Source: Saccharopolyspora elongata (lineage in GTDB: Bacteria; Actinomycetota; Actinomycetes; Mycobacteriales; Pseudonocardiaceae). From it: DNA of 38,756 nt. The notes beneath the pieces were generated by a model that ran no database searches, was not told the origin of the DNA, and saw only the letters and a list, made by a program, of their open reading frames with translations. The position numbers were made by a program, and so were the translations under genes. This document shows positions 1-8,046 of this stretch, in pieces. How positions within the stretch are numbered: position 1 is the stretch's first letter; each line of letters begins with the position of its first letter. Where the stretch lies: positions 1 to 38,756 of the forward strand of contig NZ_SMKW01000084.1 in the NCBI RefSeq assembly GCF_004348985.1. The letters are read 5' to 3'.

Positions 1-128
1 AATCACGTGGGGTCCTGGCCCTTACAGAAGACGATCTTGTGGTGAGACCTCTTCTACCAGGACCCCACGCCCACACCTCTTCGGACCCTCAGCCCCATTC
101 CACTGAGATCACCTCATTGAAATTGCGG
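1..128. repeat. Left copy of 128-bp terminal inverted repeat
   Basis: Bases 1-128 are the exact reverse complement of 38629-38756; the match breaks at base 129 (G here, A expected). The repeat contains an inner hairpin with 13-bp arms, CGTGGGGTCCTGG at 6-18 and CCAGGACCCCACG at 57-69. Its inner edge (115-128) is half of the TTTCAAT palindrome family found elsewhere in the window. No transposase is readable in it. It could be the edge of a dispersed repeat where an assembly contig stops, or the end of a mobile element. Confidence 0.95.
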
Positions 129-144
129 GACAACCGTCGGTGGG

Positions 145-1650
145 TCAGGCCGCGTGGGCCGGACGGACGGCAGGACCGCCCGAGGCCGTTGCCGCCGCCG
201 GTGGTTCCGTCGGGTAGACGGCCTCGCAATGCGTGCCAGGCGCCGGGGTTTCCAGCGTCGTCAGGTACTTCTCGACGTGGCCCACGATGCAGGCGTTGCG
301 GTAGTACTGGCCGTGGCCGATGCCGTCGTGCTCCAGCAGGACCGAGTTGTCGATCTGGTCCGCCACCGCGAGGTTCCAGGCCGTCGGCGTCGCCACGTCG
401 TACTTGCCCTTCACGATCAGGATCGGCGGCGCGCCGTTGATCGACAGCTCGTGCTGCGGGTTGCTGACCTCGCCCGGCCAGCCCAAGCAGCTCGTCACGT
501 CGCTCCAGAACGGCGAGATCTTCGTGTGCGGCGCGACCTTCTCCGCCTGCTCCCGGTAGCTCTGCAACTCCGCGAAGTCGCGAACCTTCCAGCTCCAGTC
601 ATCGCACCAAATGGCCTGGTACGAGTTCTCGGCCAGCTCGGCCGGAGCCGCCATCGCGGTGACCGACGGGTTGCCTTCGGACAGCGCCTTCAGGCGGTCC
701 GCCAGTCCGTACCACCGCTCCTCCGGCCGATACATCGCGCGCATCAGCTCGCTGCGCAGCGAGCCCGCGCTGAGCGCCGTGCCGGTCGCCGGGTCTGTGA
801 GGGTGCCGGCTTCGGCCTTGGCGTGCACGCCGTCCCACACCGCGCGGACGTCCTGGCCGTACAGCGAGCAGTTCGTGGTCCGCTCGCACCAGTCGGCGAA
901 GGTGTTGAACGAGCCTTCCAGGTCCTCGCTGGCCGTTTCGATGTAGCGGCCGCCGGAGGTGTTGCTGTGGTCCATGTTCGAGTCGATCGTCATCGCCCGG
1001 ACCCGGTTCGGGAACAGCTCCGCGTACTGCTGCCCCACCTGGGTGCCGTACGACGCACCGTAGAAGCTCAGCTGCTCCTCGCCGAGCGCCGCGCGGATGG
1101 CATCGAGGTCCCGGACCGCGCTGATCGTGTCGACGAAGTCGAACACCGGGCCGGTGTTCTTGCGGCAGTCCTCGCCCAGCTTCGCGTTGTAGGCCAGCAG
1201 GTCCTGGAACTCCTGCTCGTTCGCCGGGAAGTCGCCGGGTGCCTGCTCCAGCAGTTCGGCGCTGCACCGGACCTCGCTGCTGCGCTTCACGCCACGCTGG
1301 TCCCAGCTGACGATGTCGAACCGCTTGCGCAGCTCGCCGTCCTGCAGCTTGTCCACGCCTTCGATGTAGGTGTCGATGCCGGAGACACCCGGGCCGCCGG
1401 GTGCCACGAACAGCACGCCGATCCGGTTCTGCGGCTCGGTCGCCGCCAACCGGCCGATCGTGATGTTCGTCTTCGCGCCGTCGGGGTTGTTCCAGTCGAT
1501 CGGCACCTCGACGGTGGCGCACTCTCCCTGCCGGTCGCCACATGGTTCCCAGGTGGGGCCGGTCGGCCCCGCGAACGCGGTTTGCGCGCCGGCGAGGGAC
1601 GAGAGCATGAGCGCGGCCGATGCCGCGACGAGTAACGGGCGTTTGAGCAC
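145..1650 (-). CDS. Secreted tripeptidyl aminopeptidase-like alpha/beta hydrolase (peptidase S33, SlpD/TAP type)
   Basis: Predicted exported serine peptidase of 501 residues that would trim N-terminal tripeptides from extracellular peptides. A signal peptide is visible (basic MLKR, hydrophobic core, AFA cleavage site near residue 27). The fold markers are in order: oxyanion loop APGGPG at 83-88, nucleophile elbow GASYG with S200, then D418 (KYDVATP) and H446 (GIGHG) as the likely triad. The C-terminal TAP-like extension holds paired cysteines. The GTG start has a good AGGAG site about 6 bases upstream. It follows the LuxR gene in the same direction after 105 bases, with its own possible -10 TAGGCT (minus strand, 1691-1686). 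Substrate is inferred from family only. Confidence 0.9.
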   Translation of the reverse strand: MLKRPLLVAASAALMLSSLAGAQTAFAGPTGPTWEPCGDRQGECATVEVPIDWNNPDGAKTNITIGRLAATEPQNRIGVLFVAPGGPGVSGIDTYIEGVDKLQDGELRKRFDIVSWDQRGVKRSSEVRCSAELLEQAPGDFPANEQEFQDLLAYNAKLGEDCRKNTGPVFDFVDTISAVRDLDAIRAALGEEQLSFYGASYGTQVGQQYAELFPNRVRAMTIDSNMDHSNTSGGRYIETASEDLEGSFNTFADWCERTTNCSLYGQDVRAVWDGVHAKAEAGTLTDPATGTALSAGSLRSELMRAMYRPEERWYGLADRLKALSEGNPSVTAMAAPAELAENSYQAIWCDDWSWKVRDFAELQSYREQAEKVAPHTKISPFWSDVTSCLGWPGEVSNPQHELSINGAPPILIVKGKYDVATPTAWNLAVADQIDNSVLLEHDGIGHGQYYRNACIVGHVEKYLTTLETPAPGTHCEAVYPTEPPAAATASGGPAVRPAHAA

Positions 1651-1661
1651 AGGTTCTCCTC

Positions 1662-1691
1662 GTGATGAACCGTTGAACGATCACGAGCCTA
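1662..1691 (-). promoter_or_regulatory. Possible promoter and dyad upstream of the secreted peptidase
   Basis: On the minus strand a TAGGCT hexamer (1691-1686) lies about 36 bases before the GTG start. Between them is an imperfect dyad, CGTGAT and ATCACG separated by 13 bases (1662-1686). The position over the likely transcription start would suit a regulator such as the adjacent LuxR protein. This is inference from spacing and symmetry only. Confidence 0.35.
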
Positions 1692-1755
1692 GGCGCACTT
1701 GATCACTCGAATGGACGCATTCGGAGCAAAAGAGGTTTCCTGTGCGACTTTTCGG

Positions 1756-2205
1756 CTAGTCCGCGACGTAGAGGTCGGGGTTGTCGGAGAGTGCGGCTAC
1801 CATCGCGGCGCGCGAGCCGACGTCGAGCTTGGTGAAGATCCGTCGCATGTGGGCGGAAACCGTGTACAGGCTGATCTCCAGCACCGCCGCGATCGACCGG
1901 TTGGTGTAGCCGAGCCCCACCATCCGCGCGATCTCGCGCTCGCGCGGGCTGAGCACCTCGTCGACCTTCGGCGCGACCGGCACGAGCAGGCACCGCATGC
2001 CGAGTTCCGTCATGTCGAGCAAGGGTTTCCGGGCCACCCGGTGTGGTCCGGCGAGCTCGCCGACCCGGCGCACCAGGGCCTGCACCAGGTGCTGCACCAG
2101 CTCGTCCGAGCCGAGGTCGACGGCCCGGTCCCGCCACGGCGGTTCCGGCTCGGGAAGTCCTCTGCGGGCGTGCGGAACGGATGTGGCGATCGAGTCATTC
2201 GGCAT
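1756..2205 (-). CDS. LuxR-family HTH regulator without a receiver domain
   Basis: A 149-residue protein. Its C-terminal 65 residues form a clear LuxR/NarL helix-turn-helix (LSPREREIARMVGLGYTNRSIA, then TVSAHMRRIFTKL). The N-terminal 80 residues show no receiver, PAS or ATPase motif. The start at 2205 is chosen because GGGGAGG lies 6 bases upstream; the frame stays open further upstream but has no other good ribosome site. It is divergent from the five-gene polyampholyte operon (298 bases between starts) and upstream of the secreted peptidase, so it could control either. The signal sensed is unknown. Confidence 0.85.
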   Translation of the reverse strand: MPNDSIATSVPHARRGLPEPEPPWRDRAVDLGSDELVQHLVQALVRRVGELAGPHRVARKPLLDMTELGMRCLLVPVAPKVDEVLSPREREIARMVGLGYTNRSIAAVLEISLYTVSAHMRRIFTKLDVGSRAAMVAALSDNPDLYVAD

Positions 2206-2503
2206 GTACCGGCCTCCCCAGTCCCGGGTGCGGATCGGCGGTGCGCGCCACCCCCGCCAACGGCCCACTTCCCCCTTCGCGAGCCGGTCACGGCCTTCGC
2301 CGCGGCGCATACCAGCAAAACCAACATCGTCCGTTCGCACATCGTCGATTCGTGTGACACCCGGATCATCTAGGTCGGACAGCGGGCACATGAACGTGCG
2401 ACTACCACCCGGATGCCGGTTGCCCTGGACTGTTCGCACGCGCTCACCGACGGCCGGCTCGACGAAAGAGCCGCCGGATGCGGTGCAGGACAGGAGGACC
2501 GCC
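2206..2503. other. Divergent intergenic region between the LuxR gene and the polyampholyte operon
   Basis: About 298 bases separate two divergent starts. The right end carries the strong ribosome site of the operon's first gene. I see no convincing -35/-10 pair, hairpin or TTTCAAT palindrome here. It must hold at least one promoter in each direction. Confidence 0.5.
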
Positions 2504-3640
2504 ATGAGTCGCTACCGGGCCGTCGACGGCGAGCTGGAGGACGAGCTGGCCGGCGAGCTGGAGGACGAGTTCGAGTTCGAGGACGAGCTCGAAGGCCTCG
2601 TCCGGGAGCTGGAGGACGAGGACGAGTTCGAGGACGAGGACTTCTACGAGTTCGAAGATGAGGACGAAGACGAGGACGAAGACGAGCTCGAAGACGAGCT
2701 GGAGGGCGAATTCGACGCCGAGTTCGAGGACGAGCTCGAAGCCCTGATCCAAGAGCTGGAGGACGAGCTCGAAGACGAGGACGAATTCGAGGACGAAGAC
2801 GAGTACGAGGAGGAGTTCGAGGCGCTCGTTCGCGAACTGGAGGACGAGTTCGAGTTCGAGGCGGAGTACGAGGACGAGGGTTTCGCCAATCCGGCGCGCC
2901 GGGTCTACCCCGACGCCGAGCTGATGGCCAACCTCGCGTTCCAGGCCGAGCAGGCTGAAACCGAAGACGAGGTCGAAGGTTTCCTCGCGCCTCTGGTCGG
3001 ACTGGCCGCGCGCGGGCTGCCCAGGCTGGCACCGGTGATCCGCAAGGCGGCGCCGATGTTGCGGCGCGGCATCGGCAAGGTCGGGCGAAGGCTCTGGAAG
3101 GGCAAGGGTCGGCGCAAGATCCGCAGGATGCCGAAGCTGCTCAAGACGGTTGCGCAGCGACTGAAGCGCAAGTCCCAGTCCAAGGGAACCCTTCGGAAGC
3201 GGAAGTCCCCGGCGGGGCGGCGCCGCTCGATGAACGCCACCTTGGCCAGGCGCAGGAAAGCCACCGCCGCCCGCCGCGCCGGCCTCCAGAAGAAGCGCCG
3301 TGGTGGCCAGAAGAAGCGGCCGGCCAAGCAGCGGCGAGCGCCCGCTCGCTCCAAGAAGAAGGCCAAGAAGAAGGACGACGAAGGCGGCCCGTTCAAGATC
3401 ATTCCGGGCGCGGTGTCCAGCGCACTTCTCGGCGGAGTCGCCAGCAACCTGCTGAAGCCGATCGGCGAACTCTCAAGCGGCATCGTGGGCAGCCTCTTCG
3501 AATACCCCGAAGACGAGCCCCGCATGCGTCCGCCCCGGCGGAACGGCTACCGGCCGGGGAGCGATCGGCGCAGGGCGCAGCTGATCGCAGCCGCACGCCG
3601 CGATCAGCAGGGCGACAGAACCAATGGGCACCGCGGCTGA
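2504..3640 (+). CDS. Polyampholyte protein: acidic repeat N-terminus, cationic middle, hydrophobic C-terminal patch
   Basis: A 378-residue protein of no family I can name. Residues 8-126 are mostly Glu/Asp with regularly spaced Leu/Phe. A unit of the form (L/F)E(G/A)L(V/I)(R/Q)ELEDE occurs three times, near residues 28, 78 and 105. Residues 159-200 look like a cationic amphipathic helix (FLAPLVGLAARG onward). Residues 180-290 are Arg/Lys rich, ending in SKKKAKKK. Residues 296-332 are hydrophobic and Gly/Ser rich (AVSSALLGGVASNLL). There is no signal peptide. The ATG at 2504 is preceded by AGGAGG; the open frame upstream of it has ordinary non-repeat composition. Its end overlaps the next start by 17 bases, so the two are translationally linked. 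Confidence 0.85.
   Translation: MSRYRAVDGELEDELAGELEDEFEFEDELEGLVRELEDEDEFEDEDFYEFEDEDEDEDEDELEDELEGEFDAEFEDELEALIQELEDELEDEDEFEDEDEYEEEFEALVRELEDEFEFEAEYEDEGFANPARRVYPDAELMANLAFQAEQAETEDEVEGFLAPLVGLAARGLPRLAPVIRKAAPMLRRGIGKVGRRLWKGKGRRKIRRMPKLLKTVAQRLKRKSQSKGTLRKRKSPAGRRRSMNATLARRRKATAARRAGLQKKRRGGQKKRPAKQRRAPARSKKKAKKKDDEGGPFKIIPGAVSSALLGGVASNLLKPIGELSSGIVGSLFEYPEDEPRMRPPRRNGYRPGSDRRRAQLIAAARRDQQGDRTNGHRG
2528..2880 (+). repeat. Low-complexity GAG/GAC coding repeat
   Basis: Short degenerate tandem units of GAG, GAC, GAA with CTC or TTC encode the acidic domain of the polyampholyte protein. The strand is strongly purine-biased, which makes the opposite strand read as a false poly-serine frame. 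Such tracts can slip during replication, so length variation between strains is plausible. Confidence 0.8.
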
Positions 3641-4955
3641 GCTGCGGCCGGTCGCGTCTCGCTCGCGGCCGGCGCCGCAGCAGACATCCGCGTCGAACCG
3701 GGAACTCCGCAACTGGGTGCGCACCCAGGCGACGAACGTGGAGCGGCATCTCGACGCGCTGCGCCCGTTCGGCTGGGCGGAGTTCGGCGATCCGGCGACC
3801 GGGCCGAGCCGCGCTCACCTGGTCGCGGTCAACGACACCATGAACACGCTGCGCAGATCGCTCAACTCGGCGACACGGGACGCCCGCCGCTCCGCCGAGG
3901 CCGCGTTCGCGCACCCGAGCCCGCAACGTCTGCAGGAGGTGCTGCGCACGAAGACGCGGGCGCAGCGCTGGGTGAAGGAGACCGAACGGATCTGGGACTT
4001 CTACCTGGAGCTGTTCAACCAGCGGCAGAGCCGGTTCGCGCCGTGGCTGGTGGCGGCCGACCGCATCGCCCTGGACTGCTACCAGTACGCCTACCTGGGG
4101 ATCGGGCGGTGGCGTTCGATCCCGACGCCGCCGCCGTTCTGCTACCTGGAACCCAGCCACGGCCCGGCGACGTCGCGGCGAGGCATCCCGCTGCGGCGGA
4201 TCAGCAACCGGGTCAACCCGTTCCCGCTGATCCAGCTGCCGTTCCACCGGCTGGTCAACCCGTGGACGCTCGGCGCCGTGCTGCACGAGGTCAGCCACAA
4301 CCTGCAGAACGACCTCGGGCTGGCGCGGGCGATCCCGCTGCAGGTCGCGGCGCGGCTCACCGAGGCCGGGGTGCCGAAGGCGGTGGTGTCGATCTGGGTG
4401 CGGTGGAACCGGGAGACCTTCGCCGACATGTCCGCGCTGCTGCTGGGCGGCCCGGAGATCGTGGGGTCGCTGTTCGACGTGATCGGCCGGACACCGGCGA
4501 AGTCGATGCGGTTCGCCCGCCGGGCCGTGCACCCGGTGCCCTACCTGCGGGGAAAGCTGTCCATCGAGTTGCTGCGGCGGATGGGTTTCCCGCGCCGCGC
4601 CGAGGAGTACGAGCGCGCCTGGCACGCCCTGTACCCGCGGCCGAAGCTCATCGACGCGCCGCCGGCGCTGCTGGCGACCGCGAACCGGGCGATCCCGGCG
4701 GTGGTGGACGCGATGTGCTTCACGTCGTTCCCGTCGCTGGGCAACCGGAGCCTGGCGAAGGTGGAGCGGTTCGAAGTCAAGGAACAGCGGATGATCGAGG
4801 AAGCCGCCGGGCGGCTGGCCGACGGCGTGTCGCCCGGCGTGGTGCCGGAGCGGTTCCTGATCGGCGCCGTCCGGTACGCGCTCGGACAGCGGATGGCACC
4901 GCCGCAGCGGCTGGTGCGGTTCTTCATGGAAGAACTGGGGAGGCGAGCGCGGTGA
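3624..4955 (+). CDS. Gluzincin-like HExxH metallopeptidase-fold protein, uncharacterised
   Basis: A 443-residue protein with a zinc-peptidase signature, HEVSH at 221-225. It is followed 39 residues later by E264 in ETFAD (264-268), the HExxH plus ExxAD layout of gluzincins. The N-terminal 200 residues are helical and Arg-rich with several Trp; the region before the zinc motif reads NPWTLGAVLHEV. No signal peptide or membrane segment is seen, so it is probably cytoplasmic. It starts inside the 3' end of the polyampholyte gene and its stop overlaps the next start (GTGA). Activity as a peptidase is inferred from the motif; the neighbouring polyampholyte protein is an obvious possible substrate, untested. 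Confidence 0.8.
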   Translation: MGTAAELRPVASRSRPAPQQTSASNRELRNWVRTQATNVERHLDALRPFGWAEFGDPATGPSRAHLVAVNDTMNTLRRSLNSATRDARRSAEAAFAHPSPQRLQEVLRTKTRAQRWVKETERIWDFYLELFNQRQSRFAPWLVAADRIALDCYQYAYLGIGRWRSIPTPPPFCYLEPSHGPATSRRGIPLRRISNRVNPFPLIQLPFHRLVNPWTLGAVLHEVSHNLQNDLGLARAIPLQVAARLTEAGVPKAVVSIWVRWNRETFADMSALLLGGPEIVGSLFDVIGRTPAKSMRFARRAVHPVPYLRGKLSIELLRRMGFPRRAEEYERAWHALYPRPKLIDAPPALLATANRAIPAVVDAMCFTSFPSLGNRSLAKVERFEVKEQRMIEEAAGRLADGVSPGVVPERFLIGAVRYALGQRMAPPQRLVRFFMEELGRRAR

Positions 4956-5428
4956 CCTTGCGCGACGAATTCCCGGTGCTGGCGCGGGAACTCCGGCAAC
5001 TCGCGGCCGCGTGGCGGGCGCTGGAGTTCAGCGTGATCGAGGACCGCCCCAGCGGCGAGAGCCCAGCCGTGTCGGACCGGCTCGCCGAGGTCGTCACCGA
5101 CGGCAGCGCCGAGCTGCAACCGGCGCTGGTCGCGGTCCGCGGCCGGCCGGACGGCGAAGCCCTGCACACCACGGCGTTGGCGCTGCGGCAGACGCAGCGG
5201 CGGCTCGACGACGAGTTCCGGTGCCACCACGCGGCCGCCGAGCTCATGCGCGCCGTGCGCGGGCGGGGCCCGCAGTGGCTCGGTTGGGCGCACAGCATCC
5301 GGTCCGGTGTGGACGGATGCGTGGATTCGTTGCGCAGCACGGAGGACACCATGTTGCGGTGCTGGCGCGAGGCAGCCGAACTCGCGGTGCGGTTCGGCAT
5401 CGAGGGGAACTGCGAGGGCAGGCGATGA
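4952..5428 (+). CDS. Uncharacterised small alpha-helical protein of the polyampholyte operon
   Basis: A 158-residue protein starting with GTG at 4952, overlapping the stop of the HExxH gene; GGGGAGG lies 8 bases upstream. It is predicted largely helical and Arg/Ala/Leu rich, with scattered Cys and His (for example FRCHHAAAELM). No known domain, signal peptide or membrane helix is visible. The ATGA overlap with the next gene shows tight translational coupling. It could be an adaptor of the operon's complex, but nothing in the sequence proves a role. Confidence 0.75.
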   Translation: MTLRDEFPVLARELRQLAAAWRALEFSVIEDRPSGESPAVSDRLAEVVTDGSAELQPALVAVRGRPDGEALHTTALALRQTQRRLDDEFRCHHAAAELMRAVRGRGPQWLGWAHSIRSGVDGCVDSLRSTEDTMLRCWREAAELAVRFGIEGNCEGRR

Positions 5429-6822
5429 CCATCTACGACGACCGCGTCAACGGGGGCGGTGTCAACGGGGATCGGGGCGCCCAGCTGCCGCCCGCCCACG
5501 ATATCGACAGCGCGTATCCGCTGGTCACCCGGCACGAATCGCCGTGCTGCGAGCGTCCCGGCGACATCGCGAGCAAGGCGATCAGCGACGTGCTCGGGTG
5601 GAAGTGGCGCAACGGCGACACCAAGGGCTTCGCCGCCGCGCTGACCGGGAGCTTCGAGCTCAAGCGCGTCGAGGGGCACACCGAGGCGACCTGGACGCCG
5701 CGCGGCTACGCCATCCAGGCCGACCTGGGCGCGGTCACCGGCGGGCAAGCATCGCTGGCCGCGCGGGCGCGCAGCGCGATCAAGGACGCGACCGCGCTGC
5801 TCGACTCGCTGAAGCCGCTGCGGCCGGGCGTGGATCCGGAGAACGGCGAGGGCTTCCGCAGCCTGGTGCGCCACGAGCTGGGGGAGATCCGCAAGGAGCT
5901 GGAGAGCCCGCTGCTGCGGGTGCCGCGCGTGGACCAGCTCTTCTTGCTGTTGCTGGGGAATCCGGCGTCCGCGGTGGACCCGGACCTGGTGCGAGGGCAC
6001 CTCGGCGAGCTGCGCAACGAGTTCGGGCTGATCGGCGGGCTGGTCAACACCATCGAAGAGGAGCGGATCCAGACCTCTTTCATCACGCTGGTCGACTGGG
6101 TGCTGTCGCTGTACCGCGGCTGGCTGGACGCCCGCGGCCGGATCGACCCGTTCGCCCAGCCGGAAACCGGGCAGGCGCCGTTCTTCGGCCCGGCCGTCGT
6201 GGCGCTGTCGCAGCTGATGTCGGCGGTCGCGGTGCAGACCGAGGAACTGGTCGCGGCGCTGAGCTCGGTGAGCATCCACCGCGGCGACCGCGAGGTGCTG
6301 CGCATCCCCGATCCGGACGGCGGCTCGATGTCGCTCGGCGGGTTGTTGCGCTGGACGTACGAGTTCACCTGCTTCGAGGGCCGCAAGCTGATCGAGGTCG
6401 CGGGCAAGGACGGCGTGGACAGCGCGTTCCTGCAGGTCGCGGAGCGGCTGGAGCGGCTCGTCGGCAACCTGCCGCGGCGCGGCGACGGAGACGAGCAGGA
6501 CGTGCCGGGCAACTACCGGGCGACGCTGCCGCCGGGATTCTTCAGCTCCCGGGTGCAGCGCGCGGTCGACGAGCTGCACGACCACCTGCAGGAGATCGTG
6601 CGCGTCGCGCGGCCGATCCGGCACGGCGCGAAACCGGCCGACCCGCCGGGACCGCCGCCCGCCTCCGGGCCCAAGCCGCCGGATCCCCCCGAGCCGCCAC
6701 CCGGGCCGTTCCCGCCGGGCACGGCACCCGCTGCCCCGGTCGAGGCGTCGCCCGACCTCGCAGCCAAGCGGCGCAGCCCGCGCAAGCGTCCCGAGCCCAA
6801 GCCCGCCCCGCGGCCGGAATAG
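5425..6822 (+). CDS. Uncharacterised conserved-looking protein with proline-rich basic tail
   Basis: A 465-residue protein beginning at the ATGA overlap at 5425. The ordered core (about residues 38-385) opens with two adjacent cysteines (C41, C42), then GDIASKAISDVLGW (47-59) and GDTKGF (64-69), a compact segment that looks like a family signature. Most of the core is predicted helical, including a hydrophobic stretch DQLFLLLLG. Residues 403-465 form a Pro-rich tail (PPGPPPASGPKPPDPPEPPP) ending in Arg/Lys clusters, typical of a flexible linker. I do not recognise a named domain. Its own upstream frame is open but has the composition of a shadow of the previous gene. Confidence 0.8.
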   Translation: MTIYDDRVNGGGVNGDRGAQLPPAHDIDSAYPLVTRHESPCCERPGDIASKAISDVLGWKWRNGDTKGFAAALTGSFELKRVEGHTEATWTPRGYAIQADLGAVTGGQASLAARARSAIKDATALLDSLKPLRPGVDPENGEGFRSLVRHELGEIRKELESPLLRVPRVDQLFLLLLGNPASAVDPDLVRGHLGELRNEFGLIGGLVNTIEEERIQTSFITLVDWVLSLYRGWLDARGRIDPFAQPETGQAPFFGPAVVALSQLMSAVAVQTEELVAALSSVSIHRGDREVLRIPDPDGGSMSLGGLLRWTYEFTCFEGRKLIEVAGKDGVDSAFLQVAERLERLVGNLPRRGDGDEQDVPGNYRATLPPGFFSSRVQRAVDELHDHLQEIVRVARPIRHGAKPADPPGPPPASGPKPPDPPEPPPGPFPPGTAPAAPVEASPDLAAKRRSPRKRPEPKPAPRPE

Positions 6823-6852
6823 CGGCCCGCCCGCGCCCCGCACGGAGGAATG

Positions 6853-8046
6853 ATGGCCACCGAAAAGCAATACCGGGAACTGTTCGACCGGGTCGCCGCG
6901 CTGCGCAGACAGGTCGCCGGCAACCTGTCGAACGAGCTGGGCAGCGACCCGCAGGTCGGCGAGGCGATCCTGAAGCAGATCGACGACATGCTCTTCGCCG
7001 TCGAGGTCGAGGCGAAGAACGAGCCGAAGCCGCCCGACGGCGGGCTCGCGCAGCTGGTCGGCATCGGCGGCGAGTCGGCTGACGACCTCGGCGCGACCCG
7101 CATGCCGCACGGCGTCGAGGCCTACGACGAGACCATCGCGTCCGAACGCATCCTCGCCGTCGCCGACCTGTACTACCTGTACCAGCACGAACGGATCGGC
7201 GTGCCGCGCGTCGTGCAGAAGCTGCGGGAGCTGTTCGAGCGCGGCGCGATCCGGCTCTCCGACGGGCCGGGCGCGTTCGGGCTGTACCGGTTCGACCGGC
7301 GCGACGTGCTCCGCTACACCAAGCGCGACCGGATCAACGCCTACCGGCGGGTGCTCGGCTACGGGCGCGGGCTGGGCTCGGCGAACTCCCGGCCGAACAC
7401 CGATTTCCACCGGCTGTTCACGCAGTTCAGCAACCAGGTCGCGCTGTTCTGGCGGGACAAGCGGATTTCCGACGTCATCCGGGAACGGGCCCACGACATG
7501 GCCTTCGGCAGCATGGCCGTGGTGCGGCGCAGCGGGCTGGACCTGCGCAACAACCTGAAGTTCACGTCCTACGGCCACCTGAACGTGCTGCGGGTCGAGG
7601 TCATGCAGCTGATGGACGAGTGCTTCCGCATCCTCAACTCCGAGGACGTCAAGGACCTCTTCGGCGCGGCCAACGCCTGGGACGTGGTGGACGAGGTGCT
7701 GATCCGCTACTTCGACGAGAAGCTGGTCACCTCGCCGCGGCAGCGGATGGCGGTGACCGGGCGGAACGTGCTGCGCTGGCTGGCGGCGCCGCACATCCTG
7801 GAGACGACCCGCTCCGAGTTCGAGGCGCTGCTGCTGGAGGTCGCGGAGCCGGCGGAGGAGTGGATCACCTCGGCGCAGTCCCTCCGGCTGGCCGACCGCA
7901 CGGGATCCAAGCAACTGCTCCCGTGGGACCGCCAACAACTGGCGGGCGTAGCGGCACCGTCCCGAGGGGAGCGCCCGGTGTCCCCGGCGCGGAACCGCCC
8001 ACCGGCCCTGGCCCGGCGAGCCCGCCTCAACGGCCACCACAGGTGA
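6853..8046 (+). CDS. Uncharacterised protein, last gene of the polyampholyte operon
   Basis: A 397-residue protein. Two ATG codons lie in tandem (6850 and 6853); GGAGG at 6844-6848 favours the second. The N-terminus (5-55) is a probable coiled coil. The middle is rich in aromatic and charged residues: YYLYQHERIGVPRVVQKL at 107-124, then GAFGLYRFDRRDVLRYTKRD at 140-159, and is the most conserved-looking part. The C-terminal 60 residues are Pro/Arg/Ala rich and probably disordered. No catalytic motif, signal peptide or membrane helix is seen. It follows the previous stop by 30 bases, so it is probably co-transcribed. Confidence 0.8.
   Translation: MATEKQYRELFDRVAALRRQVAGNLSNELGSDPQVGEAILKQIDDMLFAVEVEAKNEPKPPDGGLAQLVGIGGESADDLGATRMPHGVEAYDETIASERILAVADLYYLYQHERIGVPRVVQKLRELFERGAIRLSDGPGAFGLYRFDRRDVLRYTKRDRINAYRRVLGYGRGLGSANSRPNTDFHRLFTQFSNQVALFWRDKRISDVIRERAHDMAFGSMAVVRRSGLDLRNNLKFTSYGHLNVLRVEVMQLMDECFRILNSEDVKDLFGAANAWDVVDEVLIRYFDEKLVTSPRQRMAVTGRNVLRWLAAPHILETTRSEFEALLLEVAEPAEEWITSAQSLRLADRTGSKQLLPWDRQQLAGVAAPSRGERPVSPARNRPPALARRARLNGHHR

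Noticed and set aside
39..440. Small plus-strand gene beginning in the left terminal repeat (and its twin from the right repeat)
   Set aside because: The first 30 codons lie in the repeat; the rest is antisense to the secreted peptidase on one side and to the hydrolase on the other. The shared start is explained by the repeat.
2644..2889. Minus-strand poly-serine protein
   Set aside because: It is the complement of the GAG/GAC acidic repeat, with no start signal and no other sequence content.
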